From positions 1 through 11,343 of the forward strand of contig JAJRAG010000140.1 in the NCBI GenBank assembly GCA_028682925.1: a stretch of 11,343 nt of DNA, given 5' to 3'. This stretch comes from Methanomassiliicoccales archaeon (GTDB lineage Archaea > Thermoplasmatota > Thermoplasmata > Methanomassiliicoccales > JACIVX01). Shown piece after piece: positions 1-6,979 of the stretch. Each line of letters starts with the position of its first letter. Within the stretch, counting starts at the first letter, position 1. Under the pieces are notes generated by a model. That model saw only the letters and a list, made by a program, of their open reading frames with translations, did not search any database and was not told the DNA's origin. The position numbers and the translations under genes were made by a program.

Positions 1-62
1 AGTGCGAATGTCGCAGCAGTCGCAATTGTCGGTGTCAGAATTGAGGCGAAGATCGACAACAT
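1..62 (-). CDS. Start of a membrane protein downstream of DUF58 (partial, cut by window edge)
   Basis: The minus strand opens with ATG at 62-60, only 11 bases after the DUF58 stop. A ribosome-binding site (GAGGA, 8 bases before the ATG) overlaps the end of the DUF58 gene. The twenty visible codons begin MLSIFASILTPTIATAA and are hydrophobic with small residues, as expected of a signal peptide or first membrane helix. As the fifth gene of the operon it could be a multi-helix or transglutaminase-type membrane protein, which are common companions of MoxR and DUF58; that identity is a guess from position only. The frame stays open to the window edge, so the gene continues outside. Confidence 0.5.
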   Translation of the reverse strand, partial: MLSIFASILTPTIATAATFA

Positions 63-73
63 TAGACGAGTCC

Positions 74-1351
74 TCAACCAGTCTGCCGTATCAGTGATCG
101 TCTCACCTCCATGATGTATCTAGAAAGCAATGTCTTTGTGTCCCAGTCGATCACTTGGCAATACCTTCTCAGATCGTGAATCGAGTCCTCTCTCAGCAAT
201 CGCGAGATTCGCAACGCGGAGTCGCCCTCATCGCCTGTTCCGACAATCTCCGCCTCCAACTCTATGGGTGAGGGAGAAAGAACAACTACCTGGTGTCCTC
301 TGGTCACTAGTTCCCTGATTGTGTCAATGATCTCTTCATCTCCCAGAGGTGTGATCAGGATCACTAGCGAGTTGGTATTGAAGTAGCGCCTCATCGCCAT
401 TCTGATCCCGAGCGTCGATCTCAGTGGCCCCGCTCGAGTGTCCAGAAGATGATCCACGATCCTGTAGAACTGGCGTTTGCCGTAGGCTGGCTTGACTACA
501 TCGACCACGTCACCAAGTATGATCACTCCAACTCTGTTCCTCTCTTTCAAGAAATGTTTTGACAGGCTCGAAGCCGCTTCGACCCCGGCATCGACAACTC
601 TTGGTTTGCAGCCCCCAACCTTCTCCTCCGTTCGTGCGTCGAGGACGATCGTGACATCACCGCTTCGCTCGCTTTCGTACTCGTTCGCCATCAGACGGCC
701 GAGCCTTCCACTGGCCTTCCAGTTGATCCGTTTCGTCTCATCCCCCTGGCAATACTGTCTGAGGCAGTAGAACTCTGTTCCAGAACCAAGTAGTTCGGAG
801 TTCAGGTTTCCCATGTGCATCCTGACCCTGGATGGACGAAGGCTGCACCTCTTGACTTCATGTATCTGTGGCAGGACGGTAATCTCGTCTGTCAGGTCGA
901 TCTTCTTCTCCTTAGTGAAAATCAGTGATGGATCCGTCCAGCGCACCGTCACTGGTCTGAACTCATACTTGCCTCTCTTCGGGAACGCGATTTCGTAGGC
1001 AATCCTCACCTTCTCCCTCTCTTCGAGGTACAATGGGAAATGTGACCGGCCTTCCTTGATGATCGCCCCTTCTGGTATTCCGTCTTCGAACTGGACAAAT
1101 CCGAGGCGCTCCCCAAGGTTCTCAATCGTCAGGTCGACGTGCAGGGCTTGCCCCTCAGGAACCCTGGTCGAATCTAGGAAACGCTCCACGTGTAGGTCGA
1201 AAGAAGTTGGGCGGTTCAGAAGATGGGTCAGGGTTATGAGCAGCGTGATTGGTATGAGAAAACTGATCAGTTGCCAGTTCTTTAGAATAAGTCCAGATAT
1301 GAGAAACAGAAATGCGGCCGACAAAAACAAGAACCGGGATCTCGAGGTCAA
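74..1351 (-). CDS. DUF58 domain protein, membrane-anchored partner of MoxR
   Basis: A 425-residue protein. Two hydrophobic helices lie at residues 7-24 and 27-45, followed by a beta-rich segment (about 50-165). The conserved DUF58 block is at about 188-240: GSGTEF, LRQY, GDETKRINWKASGR, then the strand DVTIVLDA, which corresponds to the first strand of a von Willebrand A-like fold. A vWA-like C-terminal half follows. DUF58 proteins are nearly always encoded beside MoxR ATPases and are thought to be their substrates or adaptors at the membrane. The start is TTG at 1351-1349, preceded by AGGTG at an 8-base distance; the first internal ATG is only near residue 178, so a later start would lose the membrane anchor and much of the beta region. 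The gene starts one base after the MoxR stop, indicating coupled translation. Family assignment is firm; the cellular function is inferred. Confidence 0.93.
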   Translation of the reverse strand: MTSRSRFLFLSAAFLFLISGLILKNWQLISFLIPITLLITLTHLLNRPTSFDLHVERFLDSTRVPEGQALHVDLTIENLGERLGFVQFEDGIPEGAIIKEGRSHFPLYLEEREKVRIAYEIAFPKRGKYEFRPVTVRWTDPSLIFTKEKKIDLTDEITVLPQIHEVKRCSLRPSRVRMHMGNLNSELLGSGTEFYCLRQYCQGDETKRINWKASGRLGRLMANEYESERSGDVTIVLDARTEEKVGGCKPRVVDAGVEAASSLSKHFLKERNRVGVIILGDVVDVVKPAYGKRQFYRIVDHLLDTRAGPLRSTLGIRMAMRRYFNTNSLVILITPLGDEEIIDTIRELVTRGHQVVVLSPSPIELEAEIVGTGDEGDSALRISRLLREDSIHDLRRYCQVIDWDTKTLLSRYIMEVRRSLIRQTG

Positions 1352-1352
1352 C

Positions 1353-2303
1353 CTACGACACCTTCGGAATCGGAATCCCCTTCAGAATCGTCTCCACAAG
1401 ACTTCCCGGTTTGATGCCCTTGATCCAAGGATCTGGTGCGAGAATAAGTCGGTGTGCGATGGCCGGAACGACAACGCATTTGACGTCGTCGGGAATTACA
1501 TAGTCCCTTGCTTGCATCGCGGCTCTGGCCGAGGACAGTCTCATCAGCGCCAACGACCCTCGGGGGCTCGCTCCCACCTCGATTTGTGGATGCACCCTCG
1601 TTCCTGCCACAATTCGTACGATGTATTCCTCGACGTCATCATCAAGATGCACTTCTTCGATTACTCTCTGCATCTCAAGTATTTTCTCGGCCGTGCAGAC
1701 CTGGCGCAAGTCAACATCTTCTTTCCTCCTCTCTCTCCTTCTCCTGAGCATTTCCTTTTCTTCATCGATCGAGGGATAACCGACCTCAGTACGGAGAATG
1801 AACCTGTCGATCTGGGCTTCTGGTAGAGGATATGTCCCCTCATATTCGATCGGGTTCTCGGTGGCCATCACGATGTATGGTCTGTTTAGAACATGGGTCT
1901 CGCCTTCCAACGTGACCTGCCTCTCTTGCATCGACTCCAGCAGGGCGGCCTGCGTCTTCGGCGGAGCTCGATTTATCTCGTCAGCGAGAAGAATGTTGGT
2001 GAATACCGGTCCCTTCCTCAGGACGAACCTCGAACTGTCTCTCTCCAATACATATGTCCCTGTTATGTCGGCTGGAAGCAGGTCCGGTGTGAATTGGATT
2101 CTCTTGAATTCACATCCGCTGGCCATTGCAAAGCACTTGGCCATAAGCGTTTTCGCGAGACCTGGATAGTCCTCGAAAAGGACATGTCCATCGCACAGGA
2201 CGGCCAGCATGACCCTCTCCATCACTTCCCTCTTTCCGACGATGACCTTGCCGACCTCATCCATTATCGCGTTGCATGTGTTTTGAAGCTCGTCGATGTT
2301 CAT
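1353..2303 (-). CDS. MoxR-family AAA+ ATPase
   Basis: A 316-residue ATPase of the MoxR/RavA class. Residues about 44-52 read EDYPGLAKT, the Walker A form often seen in archaeal MoxR proteins (Asp replaces the first Gly). Walker B is at about 104-109 (ILLADE) followed by INRAPPKTQAALLESMQE. Sensor 1 is at 147-150 (ATEN) followed by PIEYEGTYPLPEAQIDRF, and the sensor 2 motif SPRG sits near 246-249. The family uses ATP hydrolysis to remodel or mature protein complexes, usually with DUF58 or vWA partners. I chose ATG 2303: GGAGG lies 7 bases upstream and the ATG overlaps the preceding gene's TGA (ATGA). An in-frame TTG two codons earlier at 2309 is possible but poorly spaced. All catalytic motifs appear intact. 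Confidence 0.95.
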   Translation of the reverse strand: MNIDELQNTCNAIMDEVGKVIVGKREVMERVMLAVLCDGHVLFEDYPGLAKTLMAKCFAMASGCEFKRIQFTPDLLPADITGTYVLERDSSRFVLRKGPVFTNILLADEINRAPPKTQAALLESMQERQVTLEGETHVLNRPYIVMATENPIEYEGTYPLPEAQIDRFILRTEVGYPSIDEEKEMLRRRRERRKEDVDLRQVCTAEKILEMQRVIEEVHLDDDVEEYIVRIVAGTRVHPQIEVGASPRGSLALMRLSSARAAMQARDYVIPDDVKCVVVPAIAHRLILAPDPWIKGIKPGSLVETILKGIPIPKVS

Positions 2304-2923
2304 TGCCAATCCTCCAGTTTCTTCACCAGCAATCTGATTTCATCATTGAAACGTTGTGATCTCCACTTCGAGTTCGTATCCGAGCCACGATAGTGGAACG
2401 CCCGATTCAGATCGGTCATCATGAGTTCGACCAGATCTTCATCTTCGACAATCTCGGTGAGCTTCTCTCTATTCTTGAGAAGCAAGTTCATCTCCTCCTG
2501 CGAGATGCGTCGGCGCACCATCACCCTCTTTATTGACGCCCTTTTCAGATCCCCATATACTGTCAACTGACTCAGGGGGTCGCCATCGATCCCCTTTCGA
2601 ATCGTCGAAGCCATTTTGCGAATCGGTCCATCGGTTTCCTGCAAGATGGGACCCGCGTCAGATTGTCCGGACGGCATCGATCTTCTGGGATACGTCTGTC
2701 TGAGAAGAACAAGTGCTAGCAGGATGCATACCGCCAAAAAGAAGACCCACCTTATTCCAGTGTCCGTTATCAGCTCGTCGACCAAAGGGAGGGAGAGAAC
2801 GAACAGTGTCAGAACAATCGAGGTTCCGATGATGATTGTCGCCAAGGAGACGTGCTTCGATCTATCGTCGCCTTCTATCCTGTCGCGCCTTGACAACAAT
2901 GAGGCAATTGAGTTTCTATCCAT
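2300..2923 (-). CDS. Two-helix membrane protein of the MoxR operon (unknown family)
   Basis: A 207-residue protein that I do not recognise by sequence. It has a basic and polar N-terminus (1-25), two hydrophobic helices at about 26-48 and 57-75 separated by a short loop, then a charged, presumably cytoplasmic region of about 130 residues predicted helical (EEMNLLLKNREKLTEIVEDEDLVELM in two pieces around 140-170). Position, size and topology match the small membrane proteins found between DUF4129 and MoxR genes in other archaea, such as haloarchaeal DUF7269; this is an argument from position, not homology. ATG 2923 overlaps the end of the DUF4129 gene by 8 bases. A strong AAAGGAGGAG site lies about 12 bases upstream, a rather long spacing. 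The 3' end overlaps the MoxR start as ATGA. Likely an adaptor that holds the ATPase at the membrane. Confidence 0.88.
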   Translation of the reverse strand: MDRNSIASLLSRRDRIEGDDRSKHVSLATIIIGTSIVLTLFVLSLPLVDELITDTGIRWVFFLAVCILLALVLLRQTYPRRSMPSGQSDAGPILQETDGPIRKMASTIRKGIDGDPLSQLTVYGDLKRASIKRVMVRRRISQEEMNLLLKNREKLTEIVEDEDLVELMMTDLNRAFHYRGSDTNSKWRSQRFNDEIRLLVKKLEDWQ

Positions 2924-3830
2924 CGGCAGGTGTGACTCCTCCTTTCGCGGTGTCGATCGCTACCGGACTTATGACGTTTCTGATGTCCTCGAGACAGCTC
3001 ACTGCCCTATCCTTCCTCGACTCATCGATCAGGTGATCGCTGTACCTAGCCTCTTCGAACAGCGAAGTCAACTCTCTTACGGGAATCTCAGGCCATCGCA
3101 TGTGCCTGATCGCCATTTCTGCGAACTCCCTCGGAGTCAAGTACTTCTCGAGCGATTTCTCCTTTTCACTTGTGAGCAGGCACATCTGCTGATACATGCG
3201 TATTATGACGGACCTGAAATCGCCACCCCGGTAGAGCTCCTTGATCGCCCTCTCTACCACTTCGGTACCCATCCGGCCTCGCATTTCCTTCGTCCAGTTG
3301 TCGTTGTCGGTCGTAGACCGTCGCCTATTGAATTTGAGATAGACCGTTATAGATACTGCCAGTATCGTCGCAAGGAGTATAAGGGCCAGAAAACCAGAGC
3401 CTCCTTGACCACCGGTGACAGGTGTGCTCCCGCCTTCCCCGCCATCCGTCCCACCTTGGTCTCCTTCACCGTCGCCGAGGAAGGAGAAATTGACACCCAA
3501 GTTGCTAATGATCAAGACTGATAGTGCTAGAATAAGAAGCACGGCTAGCAAGCTCACACTGCTTGACGCTCTCATCGGACCTTTTGATTTTTCCTTGCTC
3601 TTGGAACTGAACAAACCTATCATGAGGTAGATGAGAATGCCTGTCCAAAGAACATACAGAGTGGTCGTCAGGACCTGGGCAATTCCGTTCGTGAAGGTCC
3701 GAATAGACGCTCCTCCCGTGCCCATGGTGGATTCCAAGATATTCGAGATAAGCAGTCCCGTGGCCACAAGCGTTGCCGCGGTAAGAGCTAAGATCAAAGC
3801 GAATTGCCTGTTGGAGGACCTTCTGACCAC
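2916..3830 (-). CDS. DUF4129 domain membrane protein
   Basis: A 304-residue protein with four hydrophobic helices at about 10-30, 53-73, 91-111 and 147-165. Helices 3 and 4 are separated by a very Gly/Asp/Glu-rich linker (119-146) that is probably extracytoplasmic and disordered. The C-terminal region (about 192-284) carries the hallmarks of DUF4129: AIKELYRGGD, RMYQQM, LTPREFAEMA and ELTSLFEEARYS, followed by a final helix. DUF4129 proteins accompany MoxR, DUF58 and transglutaminase-like genes in bacteria and archaea and resemble transglutaminase-associated C-terminal domains. It is the first gene of the operon. The start is GTG at 3830, the first possible start after an in-frame TGA at 3842-3840. 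No clear ribosome-binding site is well placed, so a leaderless or near-leaderless mRNA is possible, with a weak TTAATTA box about 30 bases upstream. Confidence 0.9.
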   Translation of the reverse strand: MVRRSSNRQFALILALTAATLVATGLLISNILESTMGTGGASIRTFTNGIAQVLTTTLYVLWTGILIYLMIGLFSSKSKEKSKGPMRASSSVSLLAVLLILALSVLIISNLGVNFSFLGDGEGDQGGTDGGEGGSTPVTGGQGGSGFLALILLATILAVSITVYLKFNRRRSTTDNDNWTKEMRGRMGTEVVERAIKELYRGGDFRSVIIRMYQQMCLLTSEKEKSLEKYLTPREFAEMAIRHMRWPEIPVRELTSLFEEARYSDHLIDESRKDRAVSCLEDIRNVISPVAIDTAKGGVTPADG

Positions 3831-4004
3831 AGTGATTCGTCAGTCCTTCGTGCGTAATTAATCCTTCTGTCGAATTGCACCAATCAGTTTCAGAAGACGA
3901 ATCTGTCACGAAGATACCGATCCGTCTTCTAATTATCAGATATGCGAAATGGATGAAAAGGTTAATGTCCTCTCTCGTCGAGACTGAATCTTGGAGTTAC
4001 CAGG
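3831..4004. promoter_or_regulatory. Divergent intergenic region with imperfect inverted repeat
   Basis: This region separates the minus-strand MoxR operon from the plus-strand gene at 4005. It contains a weak TATA-like TTAATTA on the minus strand near 3857-3863, about 30 bases before the operon's GTG, and a weak plus-strand AAAGGTTAATG near 3957-3967. Between them lies an inverted repeat, AGAAGACGAATC (3892-3903) against GATCCGTCTTCT (3919-3930): 11 of 12 positions pair across a 15-base spacer. Such an element between two divergent promoters could be a regulator's operator. The plus-strand gene has GGAG 8 bases before its ATG. The promoter calls are weak; the repeat is directly visible. Confidence 0.4.
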
Positions 4005-4580
4005 ATGTTCAGTCATCAGCATCAATTCGGGAAAGCAGTGGTGATTCGTGACGCATCGACCATCCATCTCGATTCTGAGATAGTGGATTCGAATCGGCCG
4101 GATTCAGGAAACACCGAGGCGCATAGCCAAATGGACGATTCTGTATCCTCACCAGGCAACGATGTGGCCCAAATCCAGACATATCCAGGCGATCTTGAGG
4201 CTGATTTCCCAGGAATCTACGTGGACTTCTTGACGCTCGAATCAGTGCTAGGTGAATGGCATCCTACGAACCCAGACATGGCGAGGGCCGAAATCGCATC
4301 GGAACTAGTGAGCATGCTCAAATCAAAGGGAATCCGAGCCCAAACTGGAAGGGGGCCGGACCTCCTGGTCTGCGATAGGTACCCGGTCGATTTCGAGAAG
4401 GGGAGCCAGCCGATCGATGTTGACAGGCTCCTCGAGAAGATGATATGGGATTCCCAGGTCTACGGGTGCGTGATCGGTATTGCCTATGCTGTCGAAGATA
4501 ATCTGATCGTCGAACAGCTCGAATGCATACTTGAGGAGTTCTTCGAGAAAGACGACATGGCGACTGTCGTCCTCTGTTGA
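4005..4580 (+). CDS. Putative PD-(D/E)XK-fold protein with altered active site
   Basis: A 191-residue protein. The first 65 residues are polar, acidic and probably disordered. From about 70 the order of predicted elements is helix (91-108, with Glu96 and Glu100), strand pair (118-132), helix (137-151), strand (154-162), helix (165-181), strand (186-190). This alpha-beta-beta-alpha-beta order, together with GPDLLV (117-122) and VDFEKG (128-133) followed by IDVDRLLEKM, resembles PD-(D/E)XK nuclease-like domains, where an Asp, a (D/E)-X-K pair and a helical Glu bind metal. Here the Lys position is Glu131 (D-F-E), with Lys132 next, so it may be a variant site or a non-catalytic relative. The fold is inferred by eye. 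ATG 4005 has GGAG 8 bases upstream. The gene stands alone, with its own upstream region and 105 bases before the nitroreductase start. Confidence 0.8.
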   Translation: MFSHQHQFGKAVVIRDASTIHLDSEIVDSNRPDSGNTEAHSQMDDSVSSPGNDVAQIQTYPGDLEADFPGIYVDFLTLESVLGEWHPTNPDMARAEIASELVSMLKSKGIRAQTGRGPDLLVCDRYPVDFEKGSQPIDVDRLLEKMIWDSQVYGCVIGIAYAVEDNLIVEQLECILEEFFEKDDMATVVLC

Positions 4581-4653
4581 TATGAGCTCCATTCTTCGGA
4601 CAGATATTTCTAGAGCATGTTGCGAATATCCTAGACCGTGAACGAGAAGGCGC

Positions 4654-4660
4654 AAATATA
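4654..4660 (+). promoter_or_regulatory. TATA box of the nitroreductase gene
   Basis: The sequence CGCAAATATACC holds an AAATATA core centred near 4657. Archaeal TATA boxes sit about 26-27 bases before the transcript start, which places transcription start near 4684, almost exactly at the ATG at 4686. This implies a leaderless mRNA and argues against the in-frame upstream starts at 4638 (GTG) and 4671 (ATG). Confidence 0.5.
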
Positions 4661-4685
4661 CCAATATCATATGTCGGTGGGACAA

Positions 4686-5198
4686 ATGGAAGCGATCCTC
4701 TCCAGAAGAAGCATCCGCAGGTACACGGAAGGAATTGTGTCTGATGATCAGTTGGAACAGCTGCTGAGAGCTGCGATGAGCGCACCCTCTGCTGGGAACG
4801 AACAGCCTTGGCGCTTCATCGTGATACGAGATAGAGCTACGATGAAGAAGATACAGGATTTTCATCCTTTCGCCAGGATGCTCGACGAGGCGTCCGCGCT
4901 GGTATTGGTGAGTGGTGATCTGAACCTCGAGAAACACAAGGGTTTCTGGGTCCAGGACTGCTCCGCCGCGACCGAGAACATGCTGATCGCCGCACAATCG
5001 ATCGGTCTTGGTGCGGTCTGGCTCGGTCTGTATCCGATCAAAGAGCGAGTTGAAGGGATGCGTAGACTCCTCGGAATACCGGAGCACATTATCCCGCTTT
5101 CTCTCGTGGCAATCGGTCATCCTGCCGAGAAGAAGCCTCCTTCGGATAGATATGATCAGTCCAGGGTTCATCGAGAAAGGTGGCAGAACGCCAAGTGA
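4686..5198 (+). CDS. FMN-dependent nitroreductase family protein
   Basis: A 170-residue oxidoreductase of the nitroreductase superfamily, expected to bind FMN at a homodimer interface and to reduce nitro compounds, quinones or other acceptors with NAD(P)H; the physiological substrate cannot be told. The FMN phosphate-binding segment MEAILSRRSIRRY opens the protein, followed by the family's SAPSAGNEQPWRF (32-44), the core helix DCSAATENMLIAAQSIGLGAVWL written here in part at 91-113, and the C-terminal IPEHIIPLSLVAIGHPAEKK (131-150) leading to RYDQSRVHRERW. The length is typical of the short single-domain members. I chose ATG 4686 because it matches the usual family N-terminus and lies at the predicted transcript start; GGTGG a few bases upstream could also assist. 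Starts at 4671 or 4638 would add 5 or 16 residues. The downstream neighbour is convergent. Confidence 0.92.
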   Translation: MEAILSRRSIRRYTEGIVSDDQLEQLLRAAMSAPSAGNEQPWRFIVIRDRATMKKIQDFHPFARMLDEASALVLVSGDLNLEKHKGFWVQDCSAATENMLIAAQSIGLGAVWLGLYPIKERVEGMRRLLGIPEHIIPLSLVAIGHPAEKKPPSDRYDQSRVHRERWQNAK

Positions 5199-5315
5199 GT
5201 GAGGTCAGACATTCGAAAAGTGCGACATGGGTTCGTGCGGTGGACATCACCACTCGCTAGTTATCTTTGAACCGATAGATTATGGAAGAAACGAAAGGCT
5301 ACCCCGAGGTCGTGG

Positions 5316-5474
5316 CTACTTCTCTTCCTCTTTCTTCTCCTTGAAACCCTCTTTCAGACCCTTTCCAAAACCTTTCGCAACGCCGACTCCCTTCTTCAGT
5401 CCCTTTCCGACCACTTCACCAGTCTTCTCTGCAATTTCCTCTGACTTGCCTTTTTCTTTTTGTTCCTCGCCCAT
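5316..5474 (-). CDS. Small Lys/Glu/Gly-rich protein, 52 residues
   Basis: An open frame on the minus strand runs from ATG (5474-5472) to TAG (5318-5316) and codes for 52 residues. It starts MGEEQKEKGKSEEIAEKTGE, continues with a central stretch (about 21-44) in which Gly recurs every 2-5 residues between Val, Leu, Phe and Lys (VVGKGLKKGVGVAKGFGKGL), and ends in a run of Lys and Glu. No Cys, Trp or Tyr is present. The central part could form an amphipathic or glycine-zipper-like helix that touches membranes, nucleic acid or itself; I recognise no family. Support for a real gene: a good TATA box (ATTTAATA, 5503-5510) at the right distance, a protein-like residue pattern, and no competing gene on the other strand. 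It has no ribosome-binding site, in keeping with a near-leaderless mRNA. It converges on the nitroreductase gene. Confidence 0.72.
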   Translation of the reverse strand: MGEEQKEKGKSEEIAEKTGEVVGKGLKKGVGVAKGFGKGLKEGFKEKKEEEK

Positions 5475-5502
5475 GTTTATCGAGTATGAAATGTGCCATC
5501 TC

Positions 5503-5510
5503 TATTAAAT
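5503..5510 (-). promoter_or_regulatory. TATA box of the 52-residue small protein
   Basis: On the minus strand the sequence reads AAGGATTTAATAGAG, a purine-rich BRE-like stretch followed by an ATTTAATA core centred near 5506. Transcription is predicted to begin near 5480, leaving about five bases before the ATG at 5474. Confidence 0.5.
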
Positions 5511-5701
5511 CCTTACGAAAAGCGCCCAAAGAATGCAGTTCCGTTCCTCACTGCTCAAACGGATTCTGGTAGTGACCCGTTCAAGTTCCTCGGGAAAAAT
5601 AATATTAGACAAGTACGGACTATCGGACACAATCCCGACGGAGGTGCGACGATTCGAATCGCGACATGGAGGTTCTTGGAAAGTGGCGTTCGCGATTGTC
5701 T

Positions 5702-5729
5702 AGTATATCCTGTACCTCGTAGGACTACG
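5702..5729 (+). promoter_or_regulatory. TATA box and small palindrome ahead of the MFS gene
   Basis: An AGTATAT core at 5702-5708 predicts a transcript start near 5732, about 16 bases before the MFS start codon. Just ahead of that start point lies CGTAG-GA-CTACG (5718-5729), a perfect inverted repeat with a two-base centre, in a place where a bound repressor would block initiation. The repeat is short and could arise by chance. The rest of the 273-base gap (5475-5747) shows a 12-base palindrome at 5650-5661 and no convincing gene. Confidence 0.35.
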
Positions 5730-5747
5730 GATCGGTAGCGTGACTGG

Positions 5748-6971
5748 ATGGAAGAGAAAGATACGAAAGTCATTTCCAAACGGAGACTCTTTTCGGCGGT
5801 ACCGCCGAAGGTCAGGTGGTTCATCTACCTCCTTTCCTTCGCATCGGTCGGCTATGGATACCTCCTTGTGGCGATCACCGCCTATCTCCCAGAGATCGGA
5901 CTCAGCTCAGGAGACGTCGGTCTGATCCTTGGTGTCAATGGAGCAGCTTTCGCGATAAGCGCGATACCGATCGGGCTCCTCTCTGATCGAAAAGGGAGGA
6001 AATGGATTCTCATTTCAGGGCTTCTCGTCCTTTCTCCTTCGTTGTTGGTCTACGCGCTGACGACGAATGTCACAACCTTGGTGCTCGCAGGAATTGCCGC
6101 AGGCGTCGCCGAGGGCGCCTTCCTCTCGACCTGGAATGCGATGATCGCAGACATGACGACGCTCGACAATAGGGTGGCCGCATACTCCCTCTCGTTCATC
6201 TGTCAGAGTGTGTCGATGGGTATTGGAATGACCTTGCCCTTTGCTTTTCCATCGATCGAGGCTTGGACGGGACTCGACACGCATGTTGTCCACAATGGAA
6301 CTTACGTCTTTCTTGCAATCGTATCCTTGCTTTCTCCCATCACTCTGTGGCTCCTTCTCAAGGACCAGAGAGAATCAATTGCGCCGAAAAAGTCGGCGAC
6401 GACCAAGGAGGGAATGGGACTCTTACTGAAATTCTCAGGTCTGAACAGTCTGATCGGGCTTGGTGCAGGTTTCATCATCCCTTTGATCCCCACCTGGCTT
6501 TTCCTGAGGTTCGGTGTTTCTGATGCATACAGCGGCCCTCTTCTGGCAGTCGCAGGGATCACGATTGGTTTCGCGACGGTCGCGAGCTCCGCTCTTGCGC
6601 TTCGGTTCGGTGCCGTAAGGGCGATCGTCATGACCCAGGGTCTATCCACGGTGTTCATGCTCAGCTTGGCTTTCGTGCCCACCGCAGCCCTTGCCGGCGT
6701 CTTGTACCTCGTCAGATCGACGCTCATGAACATGTCTTCTCCCCTTGCTGACTCTCTTCTTATGGGAATAGTACCTAAGGAACAAAGGGGATTGGCGAGC
6801 GCAGTAAACTCGTTGATTTGGAGACTGCCCAATAGCGTCAGCACGATTTTGGGGGGTATGTTGCTTGCCTCAGGAAGCTACGATGTGCCGTTCTTCATCG
6901 CGGCGGCATTCTACATAGTCTCCATCACCTTATTCTATAAGATCTTCAAGAACGTGAAACCTAAGGAATAG
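5748..6971 (+). CDS. Major facilitator superfamily (MFS) transporter
   Basis: A 407-residue integral membrane protein with about twelve hydrophobic helices in two groups of six, joined by a charged loop near residues 205-225 (KDQRESIAPKKSATTKEGM). The MFS signature between helices 2 and 3 is clear at 76-85 (GLLSDRKGRK), and a second-half counterpart region follows LALRFGAVRAIV. The protein starts with a charged cytoplasmic segment and ends in Lys/Glu. MFS proteins move small solutes by uniport, symport or antiport; drug-efflux-type members look like this, but the substrate cannot be named. ATG 5748 has only a weak upstream GACTGG, in keeping with a short leader from the predicted promoter at 5702. 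It is transcribed alone; two hairpins follow the stop codon. Confidence 0.93.
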   Translation: MEEKDTKVISKRRLFSAVPPKVRWFIYLLSFASVGYGYLLVAITAYLPEIGLSSGDVGLILGVNGAAFAISAIPIGLLSDRKGRKWILISGLLVLSPSLLVYALTTNVTTLVLAGIAAGVAEGAFLSTWNAMIADMTTLDNRVAAYSLSFICQSVSMGIGMTLPFAFPSIEAWTGLDTHVVHNGTYVFLAIVSLLSPITLWLLLKDQRESIAPKKSATTKEGMGLLLKFSGLNSLIGLGAGFIIPLIPTWLFLRFGVSDAYSGPLLAVAGITIGFATVASSALALRFGAVRAIVMTQGLSTVFMLSLAFVPTAALAGVLYLVRSTLMNMSSPLADSLLMGIVPKEQRGLASAVNSLIWRLPNSVSTILGGMLLASGSYDVPFFIAAAFYIVSITLFYKIFKNVKPKE

Positions 6972-6979
6972 CAGTGAAG

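Noticed and set aside
1056..1826. 256-codon open frame on the plus strand antisense to DUF58 and MoxR
   Set aside because: It lies opposite two well-supported genes and its product is low-complexity and Arg/Ser/Pro-rich without motifs; a shadow.
2616..3521. 301-codon open frame on the plus strand
   Set aside because: Antisense to the two-helix protein and the DUF4129 gene, both clearly coding; no domain seen.
4638..4685. Upstream GTG (4638) and ATG (4671) starts for the nitroreductase
   Set aside because: They fall before the transcript start predicted from the TATA box at 4654-4660, and family members begin at MEAILSRRS.
4323..5171. 282-codon open frame on the minus strand
   Set aside because: Runs antisense across the 4005 gene and the nitroreductase, including the promoter between them; product has no motifs.
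5227..5508. 93-codon plus-strand frame starting MGSCGGHHHS, which looks metal-binding at first
   Set aside because: Most of it is antisense to the 52-residue gene and the later part is Ser/Phe/Pro-rich shadow sequence; no ribosome-binding site.
5650..5661. Perfect palindrome CGATTCGAATCG resembling a tRNA T-arm (TTCGAATC)
   Set aside because: No acceptor, D or anticodon arms fit around it, and 12-base palindromes are expected a few times in a window of this size.
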